From NCBI RefSeq assembly GCF_007993815.1, contig NZ_VJWE01000017.1, forward strand, positions 216,694-280,693: a stretch of DNA of 64,000 nucleotides, written 5' to 3'. Of the stretch, positions 1-8,032 are shown in pieces (position 1 is the first letter of the stretch; every line of letters starts with the position of its first letter). The notes under the pieces are model-generated. The model did no database searches. It was given only the letters and a program-made list of their open reading frames with translations, and was not told where the DNA came from. The position numbers were made by a program, and so were the translations under genes. Source of the stretch: Acidovorax delafieldii (GTDB lineage Bacteria > Pseudomonadota > Gammaproteobacteria > Burkholderiales > Burkholderiaceae_C).

Positions 1-339
1 GTTGCCACGCGGCACGACGATGGTGCAGGCCACGCCGTTGCGGCGTGCGGCCCAGCCCATGCTCTGGCCGTGGTTGCCGCGTGTGGCGCTGATGACCTCA
101 GAAGGCAGCGCGCCGCGCTGAGCGAGCTGGTCAAAGTAGGTCAGGCCGCCCCGGATCTTGAAGGCGCCCACGGGCGTGTGGTTCTCGTGCTTGAGCCAGC
201 AGTCGGTGCCCAGGCGCTGGCTGAGCAGGCCCCAGCGGTACTGGGGCGTGGCGGCGAAGTCGCGGTACACCACCTGGGCAGCGGCTTCGATGTCGGCCAG
301 GGTGGGCAGCAGGGCGGTGGGGTCGAGGCGGGTGTTCAT
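1..339 (-). CDS. threonine/serine dehydratase, PLP-dependent (partial, C-terminus outside window)
   Basis: The visible 113 N-terminal residues contain ENHTPVGAFKIRGG, the fold-type-II PLP lysine motif of threonine ammonia-lyases (schiff-base lysine at about residue 61). SATRGNHGQS follows, a form of the family's phosphate-binding SxGNHGQ loop. The family eliminates water from threonine or serine to give an enamine, which breaks down to a 2-oxo acid and ammonia. The ATG at 339 overlaps the stop of the upstream LysE-type gene (ATGA), so it is the last visible gene of the minus-strand operon. RidA (6037-6507), which clears the reactive enamine, is in the same run. Substrate (Thr, Ser or 3-hydroxyaspartate) cannot be fixed from the fragment. 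Confidence 0.85.
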   Translation of the reverse strand, partial: MNTRLDPTALLPTLADIEAAAQVVYRDFAATPQYRWGLLSQRLGTDCWLKHENHTPVGAFKIRGGLTYFDQLAQRGALPSEVISATRGNHGQSMGWAARRNGVACTIVVPRGN

Positions 340-977
340 GCGGCGGCTTTCTTTTCGGTGAGGAGGCGCAGGGCGAGCAGGCCCAGCACGGTGCCCATGA
401 AATAGCGCTGGGCGCGCATCCAGGCAGCGTTGCGGTTGAGGAATAGCGCCACGCGCGCGGCGCCCAGCACAAGCAAGGCGTTGACGGCGGCGCTGGTGCT
501 GATCTGTACCGCGCCCAGCGTCAAGCTTTGTTGCAGCAACTGGCCGCGCTCGGGGTGCAGAAACTGGGGGAAGAACGACAGGTAGAACATGGCCACCTTG
601 GGGTTCAACAGGTTGGTCATGAACCCCATGAGGAACAGGGTGCGCGGGCTGTCGTGCGGCAGGTTGCGCGCTTCAAAAGGCGCGGCGCCACCGGGTTTGA
701 CGGCCTGCCAGGCCATCCACAGCAAGTAGGCGGCGCCGGCGTAGCGGATGGCGTCAAACGCCAGCGGCACGGCCGCCAGCAGCGCGGTGAGGCCCAGCGC
801 CGCCGCCAGCAGGTGCACGACAAAACCCAGCACCACGCCGGTCAGCGAGATGAGCCCGGCGCGTGGCCCCTGGGTAAGGCTGCGCGAGACGCAGTACACC
901 ATGTTGGGTCCCGGCGTGAGCACCAGCACGAGCGCGGCGAGCGCGAAGAGCAGCAATTCCTGCAACGAAAACAGCAT
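336..977 (-). CDS. LysE/RhtB family amino-acid exporter
   Basis: This 213-residue integral membrane protein has the size and layout of the LysE/RhtB family (usually 200-215 residues, about six membrane segments). The first hydrophobic helix ends in LTPGPNM (residues 20-26), the family signature. Further hydrophobic segments lie near residues 40-60, 65-88, 110-135, 145-170 and 180-205. Members export amino acids such as homoserine, threonine or lysine from the cytoplasm. It overlaps the dehydratase by four bases and follows the VOC-fold gene by six bases, so it is clearly in the operon. Its pairing with a threonine dehydratase suggests control of a hydroxy-amino acid, but the substrate is inference. 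Confidence 0.88.
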   Translation of the reverse strand: MLFSLQELLLFALAALVLVLTPGPNMVYCVSRSLTQGPRAGLISLTGVVLGFVVHLLAAALGLTALLAAVPLAFDAIRYAGAAYLLWMAWQAVKPGGAAPFEARNLPHDSPRTLFLMGFMTNLLNPKVAMFYLSFFPQFLHPERGQLLQQSLTLGAVQISTSAAVNALLVLGAARVALFLNRNAAWMRAQRYFMGTVLGLLALRLLTEKKAAA

Positions 978-983
978 GGCGGT

Positions 984-1703
984 TTACTCCTGAGAGGTGA
1001 CTGAGGTAAGGGTGACGGGGCCCCGTGGCGTGCCGAGCAGGGCGGAGAGGCGCGGCGCGGTGCCCGGCGTGACGAGGACGGAGGCGGCGACACCCACGGC
1101 GGTGCACGCGGCCTGCAATGTGGCGGCTTGCGGGTGCTGCAGTGCAAGCTGCTCCAACTGCACGCCGCTGGCGGGCAGGCTGTCGCAGGGGTGCGCCGCG
1201 CCCCACTGGATGAGCGTGGGCAGGCAGCCGTCCATCAGGCGCAGGCCGTCGTCCCGCACGGTGATCTGCCATTGCAGCAGGCCATGGGGCGTGGGGCGGC
1301 TGGCGGTGATGACGGCGCCGCGATCCATGTCCAGCGCCGACAACGCGGTGCACGCGGCCTCCACGTCGGGCACGCTGGCCACCCAGTGAATGAGCTGGGG
1401 GCCGTGTTGCGCCACCTGGCCCTGCAAATTGGCGTCATCCATGTCAAACCAGCGCCTTGCGCTAGTGGATATTGCCTTGGATGCTCCTGGGTTGATAGCA
1501 ATGATCTCCAGGTAGGCGCGCGGATGCGCCGGGCTGGAGACGTTGAAGATGCGGTTGTGCGTGCCCATCAGCGGGTGTTCGCCGCCCGCCGTGGGGGTGA
1601 TACCCAGCGTGCGTTCGCACCAGGCCACACCGCTGGCCAGGTCGGCCGCCAGCACGACCAGGTGGTCCACGCAGGCGGGTTGCTGGGTGGAGGTGGCGGT
1701 CAC
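984..1703 (-). CDS. VOC (glyoxalase-fold) family protein
   Basis: The 239-residue protein opens with DHLVVLAADLASGVAWCE, typical of the glyoxalase/bleomycin-resistance (VOC) fold, and continues GGEHPLMGTHNRIF and AYLEIIAI as in Glyoxalase_3-like proteins. These are metal-binding enzymes or binding proteins; the reaction here is unknown. The start is a GTG at 1703 that overlaps the stop of the PhzF gene (GTGA), indicating translational coupling. Around residues 67-83 the reading frame runs through a copy of an interspersed Comamonadaceae-type repeat (1459-1503), apparently tolerated in a loop just before the conserved RWFDMDD stretch. Confidence 0.8.
   Translation of the reverse strand: MTATSTQQPACVDHLVVLAADLASGVAWCERTLGITPTAGGEHPLMGTHNRIFNVSSPAHPRAYLEIIAINPGASKAISTSARRWFDMDDANLQGQVAQHGPQLIHWVASVPDVEAACTALSALDMDRGAVITASRPTPHGLLQWQITVRDDGLRLMDGCLPTLIQWGAAHPCDSLPASGVQLEQLALQHPQAATLQAACTAVGVAASVLVTPGTAPRLSALLGTPRGPVTLTSVTSQE
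1459..1503 (+). repeat. short interspersed repeat, copy inside the VOC gene
   Basis: The segment starts GCGCTAGTG, has an inner ATTGCCTTGG, and ends TTGATAGCAATG. It shares GCGCTAGTG and the inner TGCCTTG with the intergenic copy at 30640-30680, and the GCTATCAA-type end with copies at 16692-16732 and 39855-39900. Here it is translated (minus strand) as part of the VOC protein. Similarity was judged by eye. Confidence 0.5.
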
Positions 1704-2575
1704 AGCAGCACCTCACCGGCCATGCAGGTGACCGAGCTGCCGCCGACCCAGATGGTGTCGCCGTCCTGTTGCACGTACACCCGCCCGGCGCGCCCCAGGC
1801 AGGTGCCTTGGGCGGCCACATATTGGGCGGGGGCCAGCCCGGCGCCGATGAGCCATTGCGCCAGCGCTGCGTTGAGGCTGCCGGTCACGGGGTCTTCGGC
1901 CAGGCCGTTGTTGCCGGGGAAGAAGGCGCGCACTTCAAAGGCGATGCCTTCGGCGTCGGTGCTGCCAATGACGCCCACCTTGCCACGCGGGCCGACCACG
2001 CCCACGTCCAGCTGGCCAAGGATGCTGGCGTCAGGCTTCAGCGCCAGCACCTGCTCGCTGCTGCGCAGCATCACGCCCCGCCAGTTGGGGCCGTTGTCGC
2101 ACCAGGCGTGGTGCAGGATGTCGCTGTGCGCCACGCCCAGGCCCCGGGCAATCAGCGCCACGTCGTCTTCGGCCAGCGGGCCGCTTTGGATGAGGGGCGG
2201 CGCGGCAAAGGCCAGGCGCTCGCCGTCCTGGCGCAGCGTGACCAGGCCCACGCCACACTCCTGCACCACCTGGCCCGCGACCTGGGGCCGTCCGCCGGCT
2301 TGGAGCCAAGCGTGGCAGCTGCCCAGCGTGGGGTGGCCTGCAAAAGGCAGTTCGCGCCCGGGGCAGAAGATGCGCACGCGGTAGTCGGCACCGGCGGCGC
2401 GCCCTTCCGGGGTGGGGGGCAGCAGGAAGGTGGCTTCGGACAGGTTGGTCCAGTTGGTGAAGTCCTGCATGGCTTCGGTGCTGAGGCCGGAGCCGTCCTG
2501 CACCACGGCCAGGGGGTTGCCACGGTAGGGCGTGGCGGTGAATACATCGACTTGCTGGAACGGGCGTTGGTGCAT
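1700..2575 (-). CDS. PhzF family isomerase-like protein (copy 1)
   Basis: The 291-residue protein has the PhzF/YddE layout: two similar alpha/beta halves, an N-terminal QQVDVFT...GNPLAVV, and TNLSEATF with the expected catalytic glutamate at residue 47. ELPFAGHPTLG follows near residue 75, and EDPVTGSLNAAL lies in the second half. Characterised members isomerise dihydro-hydroxyanthranilate for phenazine synthesis, but most are of unknown substrate, and there are no other phenazine genes here. It lies 169 bases downstream of a close paralogue (2745-3608) and overlaps the next gene by four bases. Function beyond the family is not assigned. Confidence 0.88.
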   Translation of the reverse strand: MHQRPFQQVDVFTATPYRGNPLAVVQDGSGLSTEAMQDFTNWTNLSEATFLLPPTPEGRAAGADYRVRIFCPGRELPFAGHPTLGSCHAWLQAGGRPQVAGQVVQECGVGLVTLRQDGERLAFAAPPLIQSGPLAEDDVALIARGLGVAHSDILHHAWCDNGPNWRGVMLRSSEQVLALKPDASILGQLDVGVVGPRGKVGVIGSTDAEGIAFEVRAFFPGNNGLAEDPVTGSLNAALAQWLIGAGLAPAQYVAAQGTCLGRAGRVYVQQDGDTIWVGGSSVTCMAGEVLL

Positions 2576-2744
2576 GGTGGTCAGGTCCTTGGTCTATCAA
2601 ACGGGCAGTGAAGCGGGATGGGTCGGGCACGCCGGGGGCTCACCGGGGTTTGGCCCGATGTGCAAGCAGGTGGTTGTGGCTCGGCGCTCTGGCGAGGCCG
2701 AGGGGGAAATCAGCCGCTGGGGCGCGGTGCAGTGCGGTGCGGGG

Positions 2745-3608
2745 TCATAGCAGCACCGTGCCTTCGATGCAGGTGACGGCTCGGCCGCCCACCCACAGCT
2801 GGTGGTCATCGTCCTGGCGGATGTGCACGCGGCCCGCGCGGCCCAGGCATTCGCCCTGGGCCACCAGGTAACTGCGGGGGGCGAGGCCATCGGCAATCAG
2901 CCATTCGGCCAGGCTCGCGTTGAGGGTGCCCGTCACCGGGTCTTCAGGGTTGCCCATGGGGGCGGCAAAGGCGCGCACCACCACGCCGGGCTGGGCGGTG
3001 TTGCTGGCGGCAGGGCCCACATGGATCACGCCCACGTCCTGGCCCAGATCCTTCAGGCGGGCGTGGTCGGGGTGCAAGCCCAGCACCGTGTCAGCGCTGT
3101 CGAGCAGCAAGCCCAGCCACACGGGGCCGTTGTCCAGCATCTGCGCGCCCAGAATCTGCTGCGGGCGCAGGCCCAGGGCGCTCGCGATCAGCGGCACCAG
3201 CGCGGGGCTGGGGGCGCTGCGCTTGAGCGGAGGGGCGGCAAACGCCAGGGTGTCGCCGCTCAGTGCGATGCGGACCAGGCCCAGCGCACATTCCTGGATC
3301 ACCATGCCGTCCTGCTGCGGGCGGTGGCCTGCCTGCAGCCAGGCGTGGCAGGTGCCCAGCGTGGGGTGGCCCGCAAAAGGCAGCTCGCCATTGGGGCTGA
3401 AGATGCGCAGGCGGTAGTCGGCCCCAGCCGCGCGCCCGGCGTCGGTGGGCGGCATCAGAAAGGTGGTTTCCGACAGGTTGGTCCAGGCCGCAAAGCGGCG
3501 CATGTCGCTGTCGCTCAGGCCGTCGGCATCCAGTACCACGGCCACAGGGTTACCGTAGCCGGGGCGGTCGCTGAAGACGTCGATCTGCTTGAAGGGGCGC
3601 TGGTGCAT
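2745..3608 (-). CDS. PhzF family isomerase-like protein (copy 2)
   Basis: The 287-residue paralogue of the downstream gene begins with the same MHQRPF and keeps VDVF-like, GNPVAVV, TNLSETTF (catalytic Glu 47), ELPFAGHPTLG and EDPVTGTLNASL. The two proteins share most motifs but differ widely between them, so this is an old tandem duplication rather than a recent one. It begins 12 bases after the stop of the glutathione transferase gene and belongs to the same minus-strand run. The 169-base interval to copy 1 (2576-2744) holds no recognisable gene. Confidence 0.88.
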   Translation of the reverse strand: MHQRPFKQIDVFSDRPGYGNPVAVVLDADGLSDSDMRRFAAWTNLSETTFLMPPTDAGRAAGADYRLRIFSPNGELPFAGHPTLGTCHAWLQAGHRPQQDGMVIQECALGLVRIALSGDTLAFAAPPLKRSAPSPALVPLIASALGLRPQQILGAQMLDNGPVWLGLLLDSADTVLGLHPDHARLKDLGQDVGVIHVGPAASNTAQPGVVVRAFAAPMGNPEDPVTGTLNASLAEWLIADGLAPRSYLVAQGECLGRAGRVHIRQDDDHQLWVGGRAVTCIEGTVLL

Positions 3609-3620
3609 GGTGAGGCGCGG

Positions 3621-4250
3621 TCAGGAAAGGGGTTGGTCCAGTATCCCGCGGGCGCCGGGGCGGGTGCTGACCGTGTTGTACCACCGCTCCAGGTGGGGAC
3701 GTGCGGCGCGTTCTTGCGGCAAGCCCCACCAGCGGTGGATCTCACAACCCACCGGGATGTCGGCCATCGTGAACCGCTCACCCGCCATGAAGGGCTGGCG
3801 GGCCAGGTGGGCGTCCAGCAGGGCCAGCAGGGGCTCCGTGGCCGCCACCGACGCGGCGATCAGCGCATCGTTGCGCTGGGCCGCAGGCGTGCGGATCCAC
3901 TGGATGAAGGCGTCGCGCCCGGCCGGGTTCAGCGTGGTCTGCTGCCAGTCCATCCACTGCTCGGCCACAAAACGCGAGGGAAGGTCTTCGGGGCACAGGT
4001 TGCCCAGCGAATGCCTTGCGCACAGGTAGCGCACGATGGCGTTGGACTCCCACAGGGTCACGCCCGTGTCCTCGTCCTCAATCAGCGGCACCAGGCCATT
4101 GGGGTTGAGGCCCAGGTAGCGCGCCTCGCGCACGATGCCGTACTGGCCGCCCGCGTCGGTGCGCTGCACCGAGGGCAGGCCCAGCTCCTGCACGGCCCAC
4201 ACGACCTTGCGCACGTTGATGGACGACATCCGTCCCCAGACTCTTAGCAT
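3621..4250 (-). CDS. glutathione S-transferase family protein
   Basis: The ATG at 4250 gives 209 residues starting MLRVWGRMSSINVRKVVWA, a thioredoxin-fold N-terminal domain with the GST active-site SSINVRK segment. Next come the cis-proline region NPNGLVPLIED and the glutathione-contacting ES of TLWESNAIVRYL. A helical C-terminal domain follows, with FTMADIPVG. A longer in-frame extension upstream has no GST character and crosses repeat DNA, so it was not used. Proteins of this type conjugate or reduce electrophiles with glutathione in the cytoplasm. The gene is separated from the aminotransferase upstream by 146 bases that contain an interspersed repeat. Confidence 0.88.
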   Translation of the reverse strand: MLRVWGRMSSINVRKVVWAVQELGLPSVQRTDAGGQYGIVREARYLGLNPNGLVPLIEDEDTGVTLWESNAIVRYLCARHSLGNLCPEDLPSRFVAEQWMDWQQTTLNPAGRDAFIQWIRTPAAQRNDALIAASVAATEPLLALLDAHLARQPFMAGERFTMADIPVGCEIHRWWGLPQERAARPHLERWYNTVSTRPGARGILDQPLS

Positions 4251-4310
4251 GCTTGATGGACTTTCATGGTGCGTCGCGCGACCCCGGGTGCATGAAGTAG
4301 GCGTGATTGG

Positions 4311-4404
4311 GCGAGGTAGCCGCGGAGCTGGCTTTGCCAGGCCGCTGGCTGCGTCCCCCTCCCGCGCAGCGAGAGAGGGGGAAGCGGCGCAGCCGCTCAG
4401 GGGG
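4311..4404. repeat. GC-rich interspersed inverted repeat overlapping the aminotransferase stop codon
   Basis: The stretch contains the inverted arms GTCCCCCT (4353-4360) and AGGGGG (4376-4381), flanked by GGCTGCG and CGCAGCCGC, so it can fold into a long hairpin. I recognise this type of element as frequent between genes in Comamonadaceae. Its right end (CCCCCTGA on the minus strand) forms the last codons and stop of the aminotransferase gene. It may act as a transcript-end or mRNA-processing hairpin inside the operon; that role is inference. Confidence 0.55.
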
Positions 4405-5602
4405 TGACATCCTTGATCGCTGCCGCCAGCGCCGCGATGCCGGTGGCGATCTGCTCGACGGTGGAGGTCACGAACGACAGCCGCAGGGTGCGGTGGTCGG
4501 CGTTGTCGGCATAGAAGGCCGCCCCGGGCACAAAGGCCACATTGCGCTCCACGGCCTTGGGCAGCAGTTCGATGGCGCTCATGCCTTCCGGCAGGCGCAC
4601 CCACAGGAACATGCCGCCGTCGGGGCGGTTCCAGTGCACGCCCAGGCCCTGCATTTCCTTGTCGAGTGCGGCCAGCATGGCCTCGCACTGCTGCTTGTAG
4701 AGCGCGCGGATGGTGGGCACGTGGCGGTCCAGGAAGCCGTCCTTCATCACTTCGGCCACCAGTCGCTGGTTATAGCCGGGCGTGTGCAGGTCGGCCGCCT
4801 GCTTGGCCTGCAGCAGCTTGGGGTACACGGCCTTGGGTGCCACGATGTAGCCCAGTCGCAGGCCGGGGGCCAGCACCTTGGAGAACGAACCCATGTAGAT
4901 GCAGCCGTCGGGGTTGCGGGCCGTGAGCGGGGCCGGCGGCGGTGCGTCGAACCACAGGTCGCCGTAGGGGTTGTCTTCCACCAGGGGCAGGTTCAGCTCG
5001 GCGGCGGCGGCCACCAGCTCGGTGCGGCGCGCGTCGCTCATGGTGCGGCCCGTGGGGTTCTGGAAGTTGGGCAGCACGTACAGGAACCGCGCCTTGTTCG
5101 CGCCCGTGCCCACCTTGGCACGCAGGTCGTCGATCAGCACGCCCTGGTCGTCGCTGGCCACGGACACCACGTTGGGCTCCATGGGCGTGAAGGCCTGCAG
5201 CGCGCCCAGGTAGGTGGGCGTTTCCACCAGCACGCGGCTGTCGGTGTCGATGAGGATTTTGGCGATCAGGTCCAGCGCCTGCTGCGAGCCGGTGGTGATG
5301 AGGATCTGGTCAGCGTCCACGTCCCAGGGCAGGAAGTCGGCAATCGCCTGGCGCAGCGGGCCATAGCCTTCGCTGGCGGCGTACTGCAGGGCGCCGGGGC
5401 CGTCGTTGGCCAGCACGGCGGCAGAAGCGGCGGCAAACGCGGAGACCGGGAAGGTCTTGGGCGATGGCAGGCCGCCTGCCAGGCTGATGATGCCGGGCTT
5501 CTCGGTGACCTTCAGGATTTCGCGGATGACCGAGGGGTTCATGCGCTCGGCACGGCGTGCCAGGGTCCACGTGCTGTTGGTGGGAAGGTCGTTCAGTTTC
5601 AC
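4397..5602 (-). CDS. fold-type-I PLP-dependent aminotransferase (2-aminoadipate transaminase-like)
   Basis: The 401-residue protein has the class I/II aminotransferase order: ISLAGGLPSPKTFP near residue 40, ITTGSQQALDL, NFQNPTGRTMS, EDNPYGDLWFD, the PLP-lysine motif GSFSKVLAPGLRLGY, and a C-terminal RLSFV with the substrate-carboxylate arginine. It resembles the LysN/2-aminoadipate and aromatic aminotransferase group that MocR proteins derive from, but lacks a DNA-binding domain. It would transfer amino groups to a 2-oxo acid in the cytoplasm; the amino donor is unknown. It ends inside an interspersed repeat, so its last residues (VTP) are repeat-encoded. The 99-base interval to the cupin gene (5603-5701) holds no gene. 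Confidence 0.88.
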   Translation of the reverse strand: MKLNDLPTNSTWTLARRAERMNPSVIREILKVTEKPGIISLAGGLPSPKTFPVSAFAAASAAVLANDGPGALQYAASEGYGPLRQAIADFLPWDVDADQILITTGSQQALDLIAKILIDTDSRVLVETPTYLGALQAFTPMEPNVVSVASDDQGVLIDDLRAKVGTGANKARFLYVLPNFQNPTGRTMSDARRTELVAAAAELNLPLVEDNPYGDLWFDAPPPAPLTARNPDGCIYMGSFSKVLAPGLRLGYIVAPKAVYPKLLQAKQAADLHTPGYNQRLVAEVMKDGFLDRHVPTIRALYKQQCEAMLAALDKEMQGLGVHWNRPDGGMFLWVRLPEGMSAIELLPKAVERNVAFVPGAAFYADNADHRTLRLSFVTSTVEQIATGIAALAAAIKDVTP

Positions 5603-5701
5603 TCTCGTCTCCTGCGGGTGGCCGCCTGGGCCGCTACGGTTGCAAAGTTGGTGTCAAAAAAATTGGTGTGCAGCAGCCCTGGCGGGTGCGTTCACACCTT
5701 C

Positions 5702-6031
5702 TCAGTCCACGATGAACAGGGTGGCGCCCTGTGGGGAGGTGGACCGATGGGGTTCTGCATTGTCCGCCACCTGGTAACTCATGCCGGGTGTCAAGGTGTA
5801 CTGGCGGCCGTCGGCCAGCTCTGTGTGCAGCTCGCCGCTCAGGCACAAGAGCACATGGCCCTTAGTGCACCAGTGGTCGGACACATAGCCTGGCGTGTAC
5901 TCCACCATGCGCACGCGCACCTCGCCAAATGTCTGGGTGCGCCAGAAGGCCTGGCCCGCTGCGGCGCTTTTTTCTTCGCGCGGAATGCTGGCCCAGTCGG
6001 TGGTGGCAAAGGGAATGTTCTGCAAATGCAT
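5702..6031 (-). CDS. small cupin-fold protein (DHCW-motif type)
   Basis: The 109-residue single-domain cupin carries YTPGYVSDHWCTKGHVLLCLSG, which matches the metal-binding first cupin motif and the so-called DHCW family style. A second motif region lies at LTPGMSYQVADNAEPH. Such small cupins bind a metal and may be enzymes or binding proteins; no reaction is known to me for this subtype. It starts five bases after the ridA stop codon and is clearly in the operon. Confidence 0.75.
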   Translation of the reverse strand: MHLQNIPFATTDWASIPREEKSAAAGQAFWRTQTFGEVRVRMVEYTPGYVSDHWCTKGHVLLCLSGELHTELADGRQYTLTPGMSYQVADNAEPHRSTSPQGATLFIVD

Positions 6032-6036
6032 GGTTT

Positions 6037-6507
6037 TCAGTCCTTGATCGACACCACGGCCTCGATCTCCACCGCAAAGCCACGTGGCAAGGAGCCGACA
6101 CCGACGGCCGAGCGTGCGTGCCGTCCGGCATCACCAAACACTTCCACCAGCAGGTCGGAGCAGCCGTTGATAACCTCGGTGTGCTGCATGAAGTCGGGTA
6201 CCGCATTCACCATGCCCAGCAGCTTGACCACACGGCGCACGCGCGAGAGGTCTCCGAGTGCTGCCTGCATGGTGGCGATCAGCTGCAGGCCCACTTCGCG
6301 GGCGTGCTGACGTGCCTCGTCGGCACTGATCTCGCGGCCTACCTTGGGGACCACCACCGTGTCGTTGCGCAGTGGCGAGCCCTTGCCCGACAGGTACAGC
6401 GTGTTGCCGTCCAGCACATAGGCGTCAAAGTTGCCGCGCGGGGCGGACACGGTGGGCAGCACCAGGCCCAGCTGTTGCAGTCGCTGTTCTGGGGTCATGG
6501 CACTCAT
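6037..6507 (-). CDS. RidA/YjgF family enamine-imine deaminase
   Basis: The 156-residue protein has RidA family features: LYLSGKGSPLR in the N-terminal half, a central stretch HAREVGLQLIATMQAALGDLSRV, VVKLLGMVNAVPDF, and the C-terminal ARSAVGVGSLPRGFAVEIEAVV with the arginine expected to hold the substrate carboxylate. RidA proteins hydrolyse reactive 2-aminoacrylate-type intermediates released by PLP enzymes, which fits the dehydratase and aminotransferase in the same operon. The ATG at 6507 overlaps the EamA stop (ATGA). An in-frame ATG at 6498 is an alternative start. Confidence 0.88.
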   Translation of the reverse strand: MSAMTPEQRLQQLGLVLPTVSAPRGNFDAYVLDGNTLYLSGKGSPLRNDTVVVPKVGREISADEARQHAREVGLQLIATMQAALGDLSRVRRVVKLLGMVNAVPDFMQHTEVINGCSDLLVEVFGDAGRHARSAVGVGSLPRGFAVEIEAVVSIKD

Positions 6508-7421
6508 GCGGGGGCTCCTTGTTGTTGAACGGGCATCCGTTTGCCCACGAAGACGGTGGCGATCACGGCCACTGCAAACACCAGGGTGACGGCATCCAGG
6601 TGTTCGCCCAGCAGGGGCACTGCAAACAGCAGGCTCAAAAAGGGCTGGATGAGCTGGATCTGGCTGACCCGCACGGCACCCAGCGCCAGGGCGCGGTACC
6701 ACGCAAAGAAGCCGATCCACATCGAGAACAGGGCCACATACAGGAAGCCCGCCCAGCTCATCGCGCCAATGCTGGAGGGCACGGCGGGAGCGAACCACCA
6801 GGCCACGGGCAGGGTGAGTGGCAGGCAACACACCAGCACCCAGCAGATGACCTGCTCGGCCCCCAGGCGGGGCGTGAGGCGGGCACCGCCGATGTAGCCC
6901 AGTGCACCTGTGGTCATGGCGATCAGCAGATAGATGTTGGCTGCGCCCAGGTACAGGCCGCCCGCACGCCACACCATGAAGCCCAGCACCAGCCCGCTGC
7001 CCAGCACTGCACAGGCCCAGAAGCCTGCCGAGGGCCGCTGCCGGTACCACAGTGCACCCAGCAGGGCGGTGGACAGCGGCAGCAGGGCTGTGACCACCGC
7101 ACCATGGGTGCTGGGCACATGGCGCAGTGCCAGCGCCAGGAACAGCGGGAAGCCGACAATCACGCCAAACGCCGTGATGCCCAGCAGTGGCCACTCGGCC
7201 CGCACCGGCAGGTTCAGGCGCCCTTGCGTGCGCTGCCACAGCAGGTAGCCAATCGACAGCAAGCCCGCCACGGCGGCACGCCCGAACGTGACGAACCAGG
7301 GGGACAGCTGGGGCGCATCGGTAGAGCCCACTGCCAACCGCGTCATGGGCAGCGTGGCCGCAAACAGCGTGACGCCGACCAGGCCCCAGAGCAGGGCTTC
7401 TTTTTCCTGTGCGCGGTTCAT
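6504..7421 (-). CDS. EamA/DMT family transporter
   Basis: The 305-residue protein has about ten hydrophobic segments arranged as two EamA (DMT) repeats, for example GLVGVTLFAATLPM at the N-terminus and AVRVSQIQLIQPFLSLLFAV with the conserved proline near residue 250. The start chosen (ATG at 7421, MNRAQEKEA) overlaps the stop of the upstream LysE gene by four bases; a longer open frame upstream is only antisense to that gene. DMT proteins often export amino acids or related metabolites across the inner membrane. Substrate unknown. Confidence 0.85.
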   Translation of the reverse strand: MNRAQEKEALLWGLVGVTLFAATLPMTRLAVGSTDAPQLSPWFVTFGRAAVAGLLSIGYLLWQRTQGRLNLPVRAEWPLLGITAFGVIVGFPLFLALALRHVPSTHGAVVTALLPLSTALLGALWYRQRPSAGFWACAVLGSGLVLGFMVWRAGGLYLGAANIYLLIAMTTGALGYIGGARLTPRLGAEQVICWVLVCCLPLTLPVAWWFAPAVPSSIGAMSWAGFLYVALFSMWIGFFAWYRALALGAVRVSQIQLIQPFLSLLFAVPLLGEHLDAVTLVFAVAVIATVFVGKRMPVQQQGAPA

Positions 7422-8032
7422 AGGGTGAGCATCCAGTACGCAGTGAGCACCAGCACGAGTGCCAGCGCGCGGTTGAACCACAGCAGCCGCGCGCCCTGCG
7501 CCAGCCACTGGCGCAGCAGCGAGCCCACCAGCGCATAGACAAAGTTGCTGGTGAAGGCGAACACCATCATCACGCCGCAAATGATGGCCAGGCGCTCACC
7601 CGGGTTGGCGGCGGGCTGCCCTGCGGCATTGACCACCCAGCCTGCGCTGAGCGTGAGGGCCAGCATCCAGGCCTTGATGTTGACAAACTGCAGGCCTACG
7701 CCTTGCCAGAAGGTCACGTTCAGGCGCGACGTGTCGATGGCGGTCATCTGGCCTGCGCGGCTGAGCTTGAAAGCCAGCCAGAGCATGTAGGCCACGCCCA
7801 GCAGCGTCACCGCCCAGCGCAGGGCGGGCACGCCGGTGATGAGGGCACCCAGGCCCAGCCCGCTGCCCAGCATGAGCAGCGTCCAGCCAGCAGGCACCGC
7901 AAAGCAAAAGCGCAGCGCGCGCTTGAGCCCGAGGTTGGCGGCCAGCGCGGTGGACAAGGTGGTGTTGGGCCCCGGCGAAAAGCTCATGGCGGTGCAAAAC
8001 AGCAGCAGGGCGGTGAGTTCAGCGACGCTCAT
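7418..8032 (-). CDS. LysE/RhtB family amino-acid exporter (first gene of operon)
   Basis: The 204-residue membrane protein has the family signature FSPGPNTTLSTALA near residue 20 and about six hydrophobic segments. It is distinct in sequence from the second LysE-type gene at 336-977. Being the promoter-proximal gene, it is probably the first product made when the operon is induced. It is divergent from the MocR-type regulator at 8196-9692, an arrangement common when a MocR protein controls its neighbour. The ATG at 8032 has no strong ribosome binding site. Confidence 0.86.
   Translation of the reverse strand: MSVAELTALLLFCTAMSFSPGPNTTLSTALAANLGLKRALRFCFAVPAGWTLLMLGSGLGLGALITGVPALRWAVTLLGVAYMLWLAFKLSRAGQMTAIDTSRLNVTFWQGVGLQFVNIKAWMLALTLSAGWVVNAAGQPAANPGERLAIICGVMMVFAFTSNFVYALVGSLLRQWLAQGARLLWFNRALALVLVLTAYWMLTL

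Noticed and set aside
2802..6310. Very long open frames on the plus strand (2802-4247, 4307-6310)
   Set aside because: They lie opposite the PhzF, GST and aminotransferase genes, have low-complexity His/Gln/Gly-rich translations, and follow from high GC at third positions of the real genes.
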